Origin: Symbiodinium natans
Taxonomy: Eukaryota; Sar; Dinophyceae; Suessiales; Symbiodiniaceae
Direction: 5' to 3'
Length of the DNA stretch: 64,000 bases
NCBI GenBank assembly: GCA_905221605.1
Contig: CAJNDS010002293.1
Coordinates: 103,501 to 167,500, forward strand
Part shown: one piece after another, positions 14,314-24,921 of the stretch
Numbering within the stretch: the first letter of the stretch is position 1
How the letters are laid out: the number at the start of each line of letters is the position of its first letter
The notes under the pieces: generated by a model
What the model was told of the DNA's origin: nothing
Seen by the model: the letters and a program-made list of their open reading frames with translations, nothing else
Databases searched by the model: none
Translations under genes and position numbers: made by a program

Positions 14314-16912
14314 CTACTCAGTCTTCCCAGCAGACTGACTTGCCTTGTGTCCCTTTCGGGGCGACATGGCTTCATAGATGCTGGACAAAGGCTGACCCTG
14401 TCCAGGCTCCAAGCAAGCCACATTCTCAGAACTTGGCTTCAGGTTTCGAAAATTCGGGGCATGCCTGATCTGGCAAGTCCTTGACTTCTTTCGAGTGTAG
14501 TGAGGCCTTTTTCGGCCTTTGTCGCACCGAACAGCTCGCCGTCGCACCAGGATTTGGCCACCCTTCCTGTAAAACTTGCATGAGCTGTCCCGACGCTCCT
14601 TGGCCCCCATGAAAACCTGCAAACACCGATCCAAAAAACCAGAGCTCGCAGCTTCCTGAACACTCTGCGCGCTGCCCATGACCAGATACTGCTCCAGCAA
14701 GTCGGGTGTGGCATCTGGTCCAAGATGCTTCCGGAGCTCTTCCACTGATGAAAAAGCTCTCTCGCAACTAGCACTCTGTGCCTGAATCAGCAAAAAAGAA
14801 ACGATCACCTGCCTGCCGAAAACGTTCTGGCCAGGAGCCAATCGGCAAAGCACCCGCCGCCACAGCTCGTGCGCTCGAGACTTCTTCAAGTCATCATCCT
14901 CTCCAAAGAGCGCGTCGCGAATCGCAAAGCATGTCCGAAAATCGTCCATGAGAACCTTGCCATCCAGCTGCCAAAATTCAGACAAAGCGCACGATGCTTC
15001 TGCCAGCTGCGTATGCGAGTACTTCCAACTTGGGCTGAAGATTTGGTAGCTCATGAGAAAGGGCACAGGGCCAAATCGTGTTGCCAGCTTCTGCATGCAC
15101 TGCTCCGCAAAATTTTGCAAGATTCTGAAAACCTCTTTGTGATCTCTTGCAGAGCCTATCTCTTCGAGCTTGGCCCAGTACTCTCGGACGGTCCCATCTG
15201 TGAGAACATAGCGCAAATGCAGCTGCTGTCCTCACTTGTTGTAATAAGATTATGCAAGTCAACCTTCGTAGAGGAAAAGGGGGCACAACACAACTTTACT
15301 ACCCTCGGAACTTTAAATACAAAATAATTTTGAGCTGTTGTCCTTGCTTGTCGCGGTACTCGGCGCAGGTCTTCTCCAAGCAGCTTGTACCCGTGCAAGA
15401 TGCCTCTCCGCCAGCAATGGCATGTGCTGCCACGCTTTCCTTCATGACATAGCTTTCTAGCTTGCATTTCAGCACGGCGATGCAATGCGACACTTCGTCA
15501 AGCGAGAGACGGTCGCTTTCCAAGCGAAGCTTTGTCTCCCAGCAGTGTTCAAGGATGTCAATCAAGCCAGCCATAGTCAACTTGAAACGCCATGTAGCCA
15601 TTGTCAGGAAAAGCCACCGCAAGGTTTTCTTAGCCTCGCGATCTCTCTCGTGCATAAAATGGTAGTGGAGATGGGCCAAGGTGCAGGTGTGGGACTGGAA
15701 CAGCCTCTTGAGTGGCTTCAAAAGACTGAGCCAACGAGCCGACGACATGCTGAGGCCGCTGAGCGCTGGTTCAGCTGTCACCTCTGCCCAAAAGTGCAAA
15801 TCTATTGCCGTTGCTGGATGGTTTCGGAGATGCTTGAACAAGGACGAGATGCACTTCTCCATTTCCGTGAGGTAGGTGTGGTTCCACCCATCGCAAACAA
15901 CGAGCTGCAGCCGATGAGCTGCACAGTGCGTGCAAAGCATCGGGTGCTGGTGCCATCGCCTCAAGGCAGCAGCCAGGTTTTTGCCTGTGATGTCGGTCTG
16001 CCGCCTGGTGCTACCATTGACTGAAGCACCGTCGGCAGCCACGCAACACAGTTTTGCAGGATCCAGCCCCCAAGCACCCACGAAGAATTTCACGGTCGCG
16101 GCCAGGTCTTCGGACTCCAAACCATGCAGCGTTCTGTAACCACAAGCACGGGACACAACGTGGCCGTCACGCAAGTATGTCACCACGATGGCGAGCGCGC
16201 CGTCCTTCTCGTCCACTGTCAAGCTGTAGCCTGGCGACTGTTGGATCTCAGTCTCCAGGTCACGCCGTGCCTCTTTGTAGATGATGTCCTGCATCTCGGA
16301 GAGTATTGTGCTGGAGCTGTGGCCATCAGGAACTGCCGCAGAGATCAAACGCCCGAACAGCATCATTGCAGAATACACTGTGCTCGACCAGCCAGACACC
16401 ATGACAGAGTACGCAGCCACCATGCTGTTGAAAAACATTTCACTCGGCGATGCCCGTGCGCGAGGCCGCTTTCTGCCCGCGCTTTCTGCGCCAGGCGACC
16501 CCAGCGAATCTTTGCCAGGCGACCCCAGCGAATCTCTGCCAGGCGACTGCAGCGAACCTGTCCCAGGCGACTCCACGGAACCTGAACTGCCGGACCTGCG
16601 GATCTTTCTGGGGCTCCCTTGCTCTGCTGGCTTGCTGTCTGCAGAACAAGAAGTTGTCGCAGCCACGGCTTCAGCATGCAGTCCGTTATCTTGGACATGC
16701 TGCTGCCAAGTTCGCTGGTACAAGTACTTCTTGGGCACATATTCCCCAGCAGCCAAACCACGCTTCTTTCTGCTTGTCTTGTACTCTAAACACACTTTGC
16801 ACCCCAGACCCTTGTCGGTGAGCACCAACCATGGCACCTGGCCTGACCACTTCTGGTACGTGGCCACCAAGCTAGCTCTCTCGTCCGACTGCTCGTCTGC
16901 CACTTCGCCCAT
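14314..16912 (-). CDS. hAT-family transposase, intact, 828 aa, one intron
   Basis: Exons 16912-15343 and 15230-14314 join in frame (2487 nt). Residues ~22-80 look like a BED/TTF-type zinc finger (CKVC then H-x7-H). Residues ~113-141 are SPG repeats. The RNase H-like core shows SLTVDEKDG (~230), CCVAADGASVNG (~289), CTHCAAHRLQL (~327; the hAT HCxAHRL signature) and SARWLSLLKPL (~391). Residues ~664-708 are the C-terminal hAT dimerisation region (SFLLIQAQSASCERAFSSVE). hAT enzymes excise and insert DNA by cut-and-paste with 8-bp target duplications. The frame is undamaged, so it is either recent/active or domesticated. I could not find terminal inverted repeats. The single intron (15231-15342) is itself an introner. 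Confidence 0.9.
15231..15342. mobile_element. 112-nt introner inside the transposase gene, GA-AG
   Basis: Gene sense: AAGCAAG|GACAACAGCT at the left and AAGTGAG|GACAGCAGCT at the right. The ten-base GACA(A/G)CAGCT is duplicated. GA of copy 1 is the donor and GAG precedes copy 2. Removal gives RDKQGQQLHLRYVLTDG in frame. Without removal the frame stops after LKFRG. Confidence 0.85.
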
Positions 16913-16949
16913 CGAAATGGAAACACGAGCTGCGAAACTCCGGCCTACA

Positions 16950-18110
16950 ACTAAAATTACCTGCAGTTCGCAAACCCTGAGACTTCATTGGACTGCACGT
17001 ACACATGTCGCACCCTACAATTGCTTGAATTCAATGACAACCAAAATGAACATGGCCGTACCCCTTGAGTTCCGCAGAAACAAGCAGGAAGCATTTCTCA
17101 GAACACGACACCCCGGCTGACCCAAAACGGAGGTTTGCCAAATGACGAAGCAGTGTCGCAACACGAAACTTCCTTCAGAAACTCCCTGACCCTAAACCCT
17201 AAACCCCTGAACACAGGCCGGGTTCAATAAGAGATTTGCGAATTAGCAGCTATTTCGCGCGAATACGGGGGAGGGGTTCGAACGTTGTAAAAACCGTCAA
17301 CCCTGAAGCCTATACGAAGTACACCCTACACCCTAAACCCCTGAACACAGGCGGATTTGATGATGAGGGGTTGTAAGAACCTTCAGCCTAAGTACACCCT
17401 AAACCCTACACGCATGAGAGGGCCTGTGCACGGTGGTGCAGGGCTGTAGGGGTTTCAGCGTTCAGGTCCTGGATAGTTTAAAGGGACCCTCTTTTGGGTT
17501 TGGGGCAGAGTGTTGGGGTTCTGGGTTTGGGGTTTAGGGTTTAGGTTTGGGTTTCGGGGTTTGGTCCTCAACGCTACAGACTCCTGATCTCCTCTAACCC
17601 CTAAACCCTAAACCCACGATCCCGGAAGGGTTTAGGGTTTACGAGGATGCTTCTCCAATGGTCCGTCGGGTTTAACAGTTCAGGGTTCAGGGCTTTTGGG
17701 TGCTTGGAGGGTAAGGGCGCAGGCGATGGAATCAGACCCTGAGCATGGAAAAGGGTCATGGGTTTAGGGTTTGGGGTTTCGGGATTGGGGTCACAGGGAT
17801 CCCGACCCCCCACCGGAAGTTAGGGAACCACCCCACCCCGGGGCCTTGTCGTAAAACATTAGGCTTGAGGGTTTAGGGTTTAGGGTCTGGGGTTTAGGGT
17901 TTAGGGTTCAGGGTTTAGGGCCCTACCCTAGACCCTAAACCCGAAGCCCTAAAGTTGAGCGTTTTTGGGCTCAAGGAGTAAAGGGAACCCTCTTTTGGGT
18001 TTGGGGTACCGTGTTGGGGTTAAGGGGCGCAGACATATTTAAAAATGGTCAAGGGCGCGAGTTCAGAGACCCGAAACCTGGCACTTGAACAATTTTCAGC
18101 TGACACCAGC
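16950..18110. other. Spacer between the transposase and the H3-like gene
   Basis: Contains a palindrome at 17240-17256, single CCCTAAA units and degenerate TTTAGGG text at 17500-17950, including two AGGGACCCTCTTTTGGGTTT-type repeats (about 17478 and 17980). No gene seen. Confidence 0.5.
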
Positions 18111-18118
18111 GGCTTCGA

Positions 18119-19174
18119 TCAGCGGCGCAACTCCTGTACCAACTGCCAGTCAGGCAGCATCACGGTGACTCGCTTGCCGTGGTGTGCACAGCGGTTGGCA
18201 TAGCTAAAAGTGTCCACCAGCCACCACTCACAAACAACCTGGAGTGCATGTAGGGCATCGGAACTGAAACGCACACATTGCGGGTCGTCCCGCTCAAAGA
18301 GCTCGTGACCTGTCAGCAGGCCACGTTCTTGCTGCATCTGCTCAAGCTCAAAGCGGTTGCGCTCTACGAGGAGCTCGGCCAGCACATCCTTGCACAACCT
18401 GCCGAACGCCAATTTGGGAATCAAGAGCTCGGCGCTCTTTCCAGACTGCAAACGCCTGATCTCTTCCAGGGTTTTCTGGGTGGTGGAACCGCCCTTGCCA
18501 TTGTTTCGTGGCCCAGCTTGGCCCCAGGCACGCCTGCGACGCTTTTTGGGACGAGCTGCATCGCCAGCTTCTTCAGCAGTCTCTTCTACTGGAAGCTCTG
18601 CTGCTGCCGGTCCTGCAGCTGATGCCGCAGCTGAACCTGCAGCCTCGCCTGCTTGCTCTTCATCGGATGCATTCTCGATGCCATAAGCTTCGTCGATCCT
18701 TTTGTCCTCCTCTGTAATGAGCCGAAGTGCTTCTTCGCACGTCAAGCCCGAGCCATACTCTTCTGCTGCCGAGATGTTCAGAGCGGGGAAGCACTCCACG
18801 AACAGACGCATGGTACATGTGTGGACACGCACGTACCCTAGCTGGTCAGCTGCGTTCACGTAGCAGAAGCCGCGCTCGTCTGGGAAGCCTTCCCGCTGAA
18901 CGATTTGCACCACCATGCCTGGCGTTAGCTTCTTCAGTGTGGCCGATGTTGCTTCTGGCTCCTCGAAAAGGTAGCTCTCAGTGGTACATTCCAGGAAGTC
19001 CTGCATGATTCTCTCCCATGCAGACTCGTCCAAGCTTTCAACCTCTTCCGAGCCAGCCACCATAGTCCAAAACTCTTCGGCAGGCAAAGCCAAGTTGCAC
19101 TGCCCGCACAACCTGAGAGATCGGAAGCTAGAGAAGGCTTCTGACCCTTGATAAAGTTCTATAATAATGTTCAA
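18119..19174 (-). CDS. Divergent histone H3-fold protein with a 230-residue N-terminal extension
   Basis: 351 aa, single exon, ATG to stop. Residues ~235-351 follow the histone H3 core: EEIRRLQSGKSAELLIPKLA aligns with H3 alpha-N (EIRRYQ..TELLIRKLPF), FGRLCKDVL with alpha-1, VRFSSDALHALQVVCEWWLV with alpha-2, NRCAHHGKRVTVMLPDWQLV with the H3 end ([20 protein letters not shown]). About 30 extra residues sit between alpha-1 and alpha-2. Residues 208-215 (RPKKRRRR) look like a nuclear signal. Residues ~80-130 form a compact domain (LTPGMVVQIVQREGFPDERG), and 170-205 is alanine/glutamate-rich. The lysine-rich H3 tail is absent. Role unknown: a centromeric-type or other specialised H3, or cargo of the neighbouring transposon. 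H3 similarity is strong; function is inference. Confidence 0.8.
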   Translation of the reverse strand: MNIIIELYQGSEAFSSFRSLRLCGQCNLALPAEEFWTMVAGSEEVESLDESAWERIMQDFLECTTESYLFEEPEATSATLKKLTPGMVVQIVQREGFPDERGFCYVNAADQLGYVRVHTCTMRLFVECFPALNISAAEEYGSGLTCEEALRLITEEDKRIDEAYGIENASDEEQAGEAAGSAAASAAGPAAAELPVEETAEEAGDAARPKKRRRRAWGQAGPRNNGKGGSTTQKTLEEIRRLQSGKSAELLIPKLAFGRLCKDVLAELLVERNRFELEQMQQERGLLTGHELFERDDPQCVRFSSDALHALQVVCEWWLVDTFSYANRCAHHGKRVTVMLPDWQLVQELRR

Positions 19175-19199
19175 GCACGCGGGGAGTTACGTGAGCGGG

Positions 19200-19700
19200 T
19201 CAGGATTCGCACGAGCGAATTAGCAGCTAATTCGCGTTTTGGTGAAGGGGATTCGAAACGCGAACCTTCGCCTCTGAAGTCAACGCCTTGCCCGTATCGC
19301 TACAGAGGAATTGGCCCATATAACGCACACTGCCTCATTACATTGAAGCACATGGCCCAACCAACATAGCTGCACACAGCCGCAAACGAATTAGCCGCTA
19401 ATTCGTCCGAACCCCCCGTCCACCCCCCCCCCCTCAAAGTCAATGGCCCTCCCCCAGTCCGGCCCGCCCTGGCCCCCCCCCTGCCCCCCCTGGCCCCCCC
19501 CCCCTCCCCTAGAAAGTGAATTCGCGCGAATTAGCCGCTAATTTGTTTGCGCACCAATTCGCCCCCTTGCAATGGCCCCCCCCAGCCCGGCCCGCGCTGC
19601 CCCGCCTGGCCCCCTCCCCTGCCCCCCCTGGCCCCCCCCCTGGCCCTCCGCCCCCCCCCCCCTACAAAGTGAATTCGCGCAAATTAGCCGCTATTTTCGT
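19200..19700. repeat. Palindromes and C-rich sequence upstream of the H3-like gene
   Basis: GAATTAGC(A/C)GCTAATTC at 19217-19233 and 19388-19404, and degenerate copies at 19528-19544 and about 19680, separated by CCCCCC/GGCC-rich text. They sit between the H3-like gene and the ubiquitin-like gene and could be promoter or transposase-binding sites; neither is shown. Confidence 0.85.
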
Positions 19701-19809
19701 TTGCGCGCCTACAGCCCCTTACGTGACTTGGACTCGGCCCTACTCCCCTCACTACCCCCCTGCCTCCCCTCCCGACCCTCCCTCCCCCCCCCCTTCCCCA
19801 TGCGACCCC

Positions 19810-20220
19810 CTACCCCTCCCGACCCCGCCCCACCCCTCCCACTGGCTCATGACCAAGGCACTCCAGGAACGTGGCTTTGAGGATTGGTGGCACGGGACCC
19901 TCAATCAACGTTGCTGCGCGCAACTTCCTGCAAGCTTCTATGGCCGCACTCTCTTCTGGCAGCAAGGCCTGGATGATCATAAGCACACCTTTCCTTCCAC
20001 CACAAAGCTCAGCCACCGGTGTGCTTGCCGTCACCATTCTGCCATCGCAAAAAAAGCTGATCAGCTTCTGGTCCGCGTAATGCAAGCGCCGTGCAAAGTC
20101 ACTGAAGCACTCAGCGAATGTGCCACCACCATCCACATGATACTTCTGAGTCGTGGTGGTCTTGCCAACAATCAGCACCTCCACACGCTGCACATTGCCT
20201 TTGGCTTTGCTCCTACCCAT
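19810..20220 (-). CDS. Small ubiquitin/SUMO-like fold protein (tentative)
   Basis: 136 aa from ATG at 20218-20220. Residues ~10-85 have a beta-grasp pattern: VEVLIVGKTTTTQKYHV (strand-turn-strand), TFAECFSDFARRL (helix), LISFFCDGRMV (strand; ubiquitin-like proteins often have F-x-G-x-x-(I/L/V) here), TPVAEL, and VLMIIQALLP (last strand). There is no processed Gly-Gly at the expected end; instead a short helical stretch and a Gly/Arg tail follow. It shares strand with the H3-like and transposase genes. Alternative: an unrelated small protein. SUMO-type function is not shown. Confidence 0.5.
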   Translation of the reverse strand: MGRSKAKGNVQRVEVLIVGKTTTTQKYHVDGGGTFAECFSDFARRLHYADQKLISFFCDGRMVTASTPVAELCGGRKGVLMIIQALLPEESAAIEACRKLRAATLIEGPVPPILKATFLECLGHEPVGGVGRGREG

Positions 20221-20271
20221 TGACCCATGGCTCTTTGGGCAGGTCTGACCTACACTTCACTGCTAGAAGGT

Positions 20272-20290
20272 CTGTATCACTGTGATACAG
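20272..20290. repeat. Short palindrome CTGTATCAC-GTGATACAG
   Basis: Near-perfect 19-bp inverted repeat just upstream of the ubiquitin-like gene start. Possibly regulatory. Confidence 0.6.
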
Positions 20291-20342
20291 CCTGTATAGC
20301 TGGTGTCCAAAAGTTAAGATATAATTGTCAATAATAGTCTGA

Positions 20343-20753
20343 GTGACAGCGAGCGCCTCATGCCTGAAACCCTTTTTAAGCTCGGCGGTGCTGGTGAGCC
20401 GGGCGTCTCAGCCCACAAGGAACCAGCCGTTTCCACACACTCGCGGGGTTAAAAAGGGTTTAAGGGTCAGGGCTCTCCCCTCCCAGTATACTCAAGTACA
20501 GGGTTTTGGGCTTCCGCCAGTGGCCAGTGGCTTAGGGCTGGGGGTCACACAGCGGTTTTACGGTTTAGGGCTGAGTGTAGGGTTTGGGGGGGGCTTAGGA
20601 TTTTGGTGGAGGGTCTGCACCCAAAGGTGCCTCATCGCTCTCGATGAAGACGTCATCGCTCTCGATGAAGACGAAGTGCAGGTCGTCGAGCAGCCGAATG
20701 GGCAGGAAAAGGGTCAGGGATTCATGCTTAAGGGTGAAAGGTATCAGGTTTAG
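20343..20753. other. Unassigned stretch with a small tandem duplication
   Basis: Open on the plus strand but rich in TTTAGGG-derived text. A 21-bp unit (ATCGCTCTCGATGAAGACG) is repeated at about 20635-20680. I do not support a gene here. Confidence 0.4.
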
Positions 20754-20834
20754 GGTTTAAGGCTTTAGGGTTTCTGGTTTTAGGGTTCCTCCCCTCCATG
20801 GTTCGTTGCTGGAACCAGTAAAATTAAACCAAAC

Positions 20835-21012
20835 GAATTAGCTGCTAATTCATTCGGTTCACCCCCCTCTACCCAGACTATACCAGCAACCCCTGACCCA
20901 AACCCTGGGTTCCCGGCCAGGAAAGTGGGGTGGGTGGGGGGGCAGCCCCCAAGCAATGGGCCCTGGCCAGGAGGGGCGGGATGGGTGGGGGGGGTGCCCC
21001 CAAACCTCAACC
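20835..21012. repeat. Palindrome plus right copy of the 112-bp direct repeat
   Basis: GAATTAGCTGCTAATTC at 20835-20851, then 20901-21012 matching 13139-13250 in the same orientation. The two copies bracket the 7.6-kb block holding the transposase, H3-like and ubiquitin-like genes. Confidence 0.9.
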
Positions 21013-21780
21013 AATCGAAGTAGTTGGTAATCACCCCACCAACACCCCCCTCCAAGGACGCTTTGAGGTTTAGGGTTCAGGGTATGTGCTTGTCAGGCTT
21101 ATTTCCTGCTATTTATTTTTCCGTCGTTGCGTCGCTAATTTTATTAATTTCAATTTTTCCGTCGTTTCCGTCGCAATAATTTGGGCAGAGCACATGCACA
21201 CCTGAACCGTTCCTGAACCCTCCAGTTCGGTGGTTGAAGGGCTCGGGCCAGGCAAGTCAAGATAGGGTTTTTAGGGGTTTTACGGGTTCAGGGTTTACGT
21301 AGGGTTTAAGTCTCTGCTTTCTGGGGACTAGGGGTGGCAGGTGGGGGGGGAAAGTCTAGGGTTCAAGGGGTTTGGAGTTCAGGGTTTTGCCGTACAGAAG
21401 TGTTAGCACCAGTTTGGGGGTTGAGGGTTCACGGGAGTTTAGGGAAAACCCTTGAGACTCAACACACCTAAGCCCTTTCTTCCGGGAGCTTACCCAAACT
21501 TTGGGGGGAGGGTTGATAGGTTGGAGAAATCCTCTTCCCTTAAACCCTGCACCCTAAACCCTAAACCTCGAACCCTAAACCCTAAAGGGGCGGCCTGCTT
21601 GACCTCTCCGGACATCGACGCCACCTGGAGGTGTGGCTGTTAGGCCTTGGGGTGTTGGGGTTTAACTGAAGGGTCCATGGACCTTATTGTTGGGGTTTGG
21701 CGTTTACGTGCAGGGTTTAGGGTTTAGCTAAGGTTGGGTATAAGGAGGGACCCGTAGAAAGGACCTTTAATCTTGTTCCC
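21013..21780. other. Intergenic/intronic, degenerate telomere-like
   Basis: Degenerate TTTAGGG text and a short CCCTAAA run (21540-21590). No convincing exon. Confidence 0.5.
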
Positions 21781-21783
21781 TTC

Positions 21784-21959
21784 CTAAGCTTGTTTGCATT
21801 TTTCGACATCCTCCGTGACCTGCCGGTTGGCGTCAGCTTCAGAGACTCCGTGGGCAATCTTGACGATGTAGCTGGCTCGCAAATGCTTGTGATACCGGAA
21901 AGATGCTTGCTGTGCCTTTGTTCGGAGCCAGGCGTCCAAGGCATTTGGCAACAGCTCCC
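21784..21959 (-). CDS. Candidate terminal exon, helical protein
   Basis: After a GATCAG acceptor (the same end as family E elements) the frame reads ELLPNALDAWLRTKAQQASF, HLRASYIVKIAHGVSEADAN and RQVTEDVEKCKQA, then TAG (21784-21786). Strongly protein-like. Family not recognised. Confidence 0.65.
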
Positions 21960-21999
21960 CTGATCTTAGTCAAGCCACGAAGCGGCCCCTAATAACCCC

Positions 22000-23230
22000 A
22001 GAATGACCCCCAAAGTCCCGTGAAAAGGGTCCCTCGCTTAAGTCCCTTGATTACCCAAAGTCCTTATATAGGAAGGACATTAAGGTCCATGTATTCCCTA
22101 TTTAGGTACATGGACCCTGAGGGTTATAGGGTTTATAGGCAAGGCTGGAGTCCTTTCTGAACTTGCAAAGAGGTGCAGCAAAGAGGGCTCTGTGCGGGGG
22201 CCCTGTGCTTTGCGTACGGGTTTTTCTAGACTACGGATATGGAGCCGCCTATCAGGCCCGCATTCGAACAGGCACCTCAGAGAGGAACCAGAGACCCTGA
22301 ACCCCTACTTCCTTCTTGTATAAGGGACTCTGAGGCCCAAGTATATACTATTGAGGTACACCCCAAACCCCAAAGACTAAACCCCAACCCCTAAACCCTA
22401 ACCCTGAACCCCAAACCCCAAACCCTAACCCCAAACCCTAAACCCCATCGACCCTAAACCCTAAACCCCAAACCCTAAACCCCATGGACCCTAAACCCTT
22501 AACCCCGAACCCTAAACCCCATGGACCCTTAGGGGAAGCGACATGGTCCCTAAGATATGTCTTCATGATAAGGCGGCCCCTCTTATTTAGGGTACCCCAA
22601 GAAGGGACCCTAATCCCTAAACCCCAAACCCTAAACCCCAAACCCTAAACCCTAAACTTCTTGAACCCTTAGGGGGGAAGCGATATGAAGCAAAGCTCGA
22701 CCTGCACGGTGATGGGCCCTTGAAGAAGGTTGCGGCCGCCCCAGCTCTCCGCAACATCCTAGCAGACATTCTGAGGGACTTAGGGCTTAGGGCCGTTTAG
22801 GGGTTTAGGGTTTAGGGCTAGGGTTCAGGGTTCAGGGTTCAGGGTTCAGGGTTCAGGGTTCAGGGTTCAGGGTTTAGGGTTTAGGGTTTAGGGTTTAGGG
22901 TTTAGGGTTTAGGGTTTAGGGTTTAGGGTTTAGGGTTTAGGGTTTTGGGCTTAGGGTTTAGGGGTTCAGAGGTTTTTGGGCTTCATAAGGGGGTTAGGGT
23001 TTAGGGGGTTTAGGGGCTTAGGGTTTAGGGTTTGTTTGGGGTTTAGAGGTTTATAGTGGTTTAGGGTTTAGGGGTTTAGGGCCTTAGGGTTTAGGGGTTT
23101 TTGGGTTTAGGGGTTTGGGGGTTTGGGGGTTTGGGTGTTTAGGGTTTAGGAATTAGGGTTTAAGGTCGGGTCTGTCTTCGACTTTCTTCAGATATGTCAT
23201 GATAAGGGCACGCTTGGGGGTTTAGGGCTT
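22000..23230. repeat. Family B element and long degenerate telomere-like region
   Basis: Family B copy at about 22050-22130 and a partial one near 22320-22360. CCCTAAA/CCCCAAA text at 22370-22680. TTCAGGG (7 units), then TTTAGGG, then increasingly degenerate copies at 22793-23160. No gene seen. Confidence 0.8.
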
Positions 23231-23237
23231 CGGAAAT

Positions 23238-23415
23238 GAGGGTGTGCGGTCTAGACTGGGCTTTGAAGTAAACCCAGGAGAAAAAAAGTGTGTAATTACT
23301 CCTCTTGGGCTCTTTGTAAAATTCGAACAAGCAAGAAAAGATACGTACACTGTCCGGTACAAGGCTACCGGTGTGTGCAGGGTTGCGGGAAGCTTCTGGG
23401 CCGAAAAGGTTTCAG
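23238..23415 (+). CDS. Candidate exon, about 58 codons
   Basis: Reads RLGFEVNPGEKKCVITPLGL, FVKFEQARKDTYTVRYKATG and VCRVAGSFWAEKVS, to TTTCAG|GTAGTAAG. Composition is clearly protein-like. The start (acceptor) is uncertain and the minus strand is also open. Family unknown. Confidence 0.6.
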
Positions 23416-23788
23416 GTAGTAAGTTTTGGGCGTGGCCCACAACGCCCCAACCTCCCCACCCCCGCGCGCCAATCACCAAATGTGCGTGCAGAAGCACATA
23501 AAGGGTTTGGGGTTTAGGGTAAGTTGATAAGACAAACTCAGATTGAACCCTCAACTTGTGGAGGGCATCCCCTCCACCGAAAACACTCTTGGCGAGTCCT
23601 TGCGCTCGTGACGTATAGCATATTGCCTCGGCAAAGGGTGTAGAAGAGTCTACCCGAAACCCTCAACCCTCAACCCCATACCCAAATGAGAGCACTACGA
23701 CGGGGAGGCACTCGCAAGGGACCCCCGCAGGCGATGTTGGGGATTCGATGTTTTAAGCCCTTCCCCCAAGGCTCCAAGGACGGCTTCT

Positions 23789-23824
<36 letters not shown>

Positions 23825-24920
23825 TTTTGAGCCCCGAGGTTCACGGTTTAGGTTTAGGGTTTAGGGGTTTAGGGTTTCAGGGTTTCGGGTTTAGGGTTAA
23901 GGGTCTTTGCTTCGGTTTAGGGTCTAGGGCACCCCAAGGCAAAGAGCACGGTGCGAGGGCTTTAGGATGGGCTGTAGGGCTCAGCGATGCTCTTGCCAAG
24001 TTTTGTCCCAAGCCCTCAACCCTAGCGGCAGAACCCCAAACCCTAAACCCCAGACCCAAATATCTATGCCCTGGTACCCTAAAAGTCCATGTAAACCATT
24101 ACTATATACTTAGGCCCCAAAGTCCCTGTATAGGAAGTACTTTAAGGCCCAAGTATTCCCTATTTAGGTACATGGACCCTGAGGGGTAAGCTATGAGTGC
24201 TTTTTTGGGTAGATGATGAGCCTCGGATCATCCCCGATTCAGGGTTGAGGGCTGCTCAAAGCTACTAAACCCTAAGAGCTACGTGCGCTCTAAGCCACAA
24301 ACCTAACCCCACAAGCCCAGTGGTAGCCGTTTAACCCTTCTTGTTGGTTCTCGGTTTCCTTACACAGTCTAGGGTTTAGGGTTTCGGGTTTAGGGTTTAG
24401 GGTTTAGGGTTTACCAAGTTGGGTCTATGCAATTTCCAGGGTTGGGTTACAGGGTTTGTAGGGCCTACCAAGGCAAACCCAAAGTATGTAATATAGGGGC
24501 CTTAATACCAGAAGGGAATACTACCCTTCGTAATTGTTCCGACCCCTATATTAAAGACCATTTGTCCAAGGAGCAATAGCGCCTCTCCTGGGGCAAGCCA
24601 GCACAGCCTCAAACAACGGAACCCTAAACCCTAAATCCTAAACCCTAAACCCTAGACCCTAGACCCTAAACCCTAAACCCCTCCCCCTCAACCCCAAAAC
24701 CCCAAACTGGTTTTTACAAGTGGTTTCCTGCCTCAAGTGTAGAGTTTACGGTTTGGGGACATCTACCATGCATGCCTCACCAAGCGGTTCCTTAACCTAC
24801 CAATCCAGCCATGAAACACAAAGTTCGAAAGTCCTGAACACCCTTGCCAACCCTCAACTAAGGCCAGTTTGCCCTGCAACCCAACCCGAAACCCTGCGCT
24901 CCCCAATGCCCGAATTCCCA
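23416..24920. other. Non-coding region: poly-G, family B element, telomere-like tracts
   Basis: About 33 consecutive G at 23790-23822. TTTAGGG variants at 23845-23930. Family B copy at about 24068-24183 with a clear right end (CCTATTTAGGTACATGGACC). Tracts at 24370-24412 and 24620-24685. Confidence 0.75.
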
Positions 24921-24921
24921 T

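Noticed and set aside
22438-22641. Frames reading GFRVWGLGFRV or LNPKP
   Set aside because: These peptides are translations of degenerate TTTAGGG/CCCTAAA. They recur across the window and are not evidence of a gene on their own.
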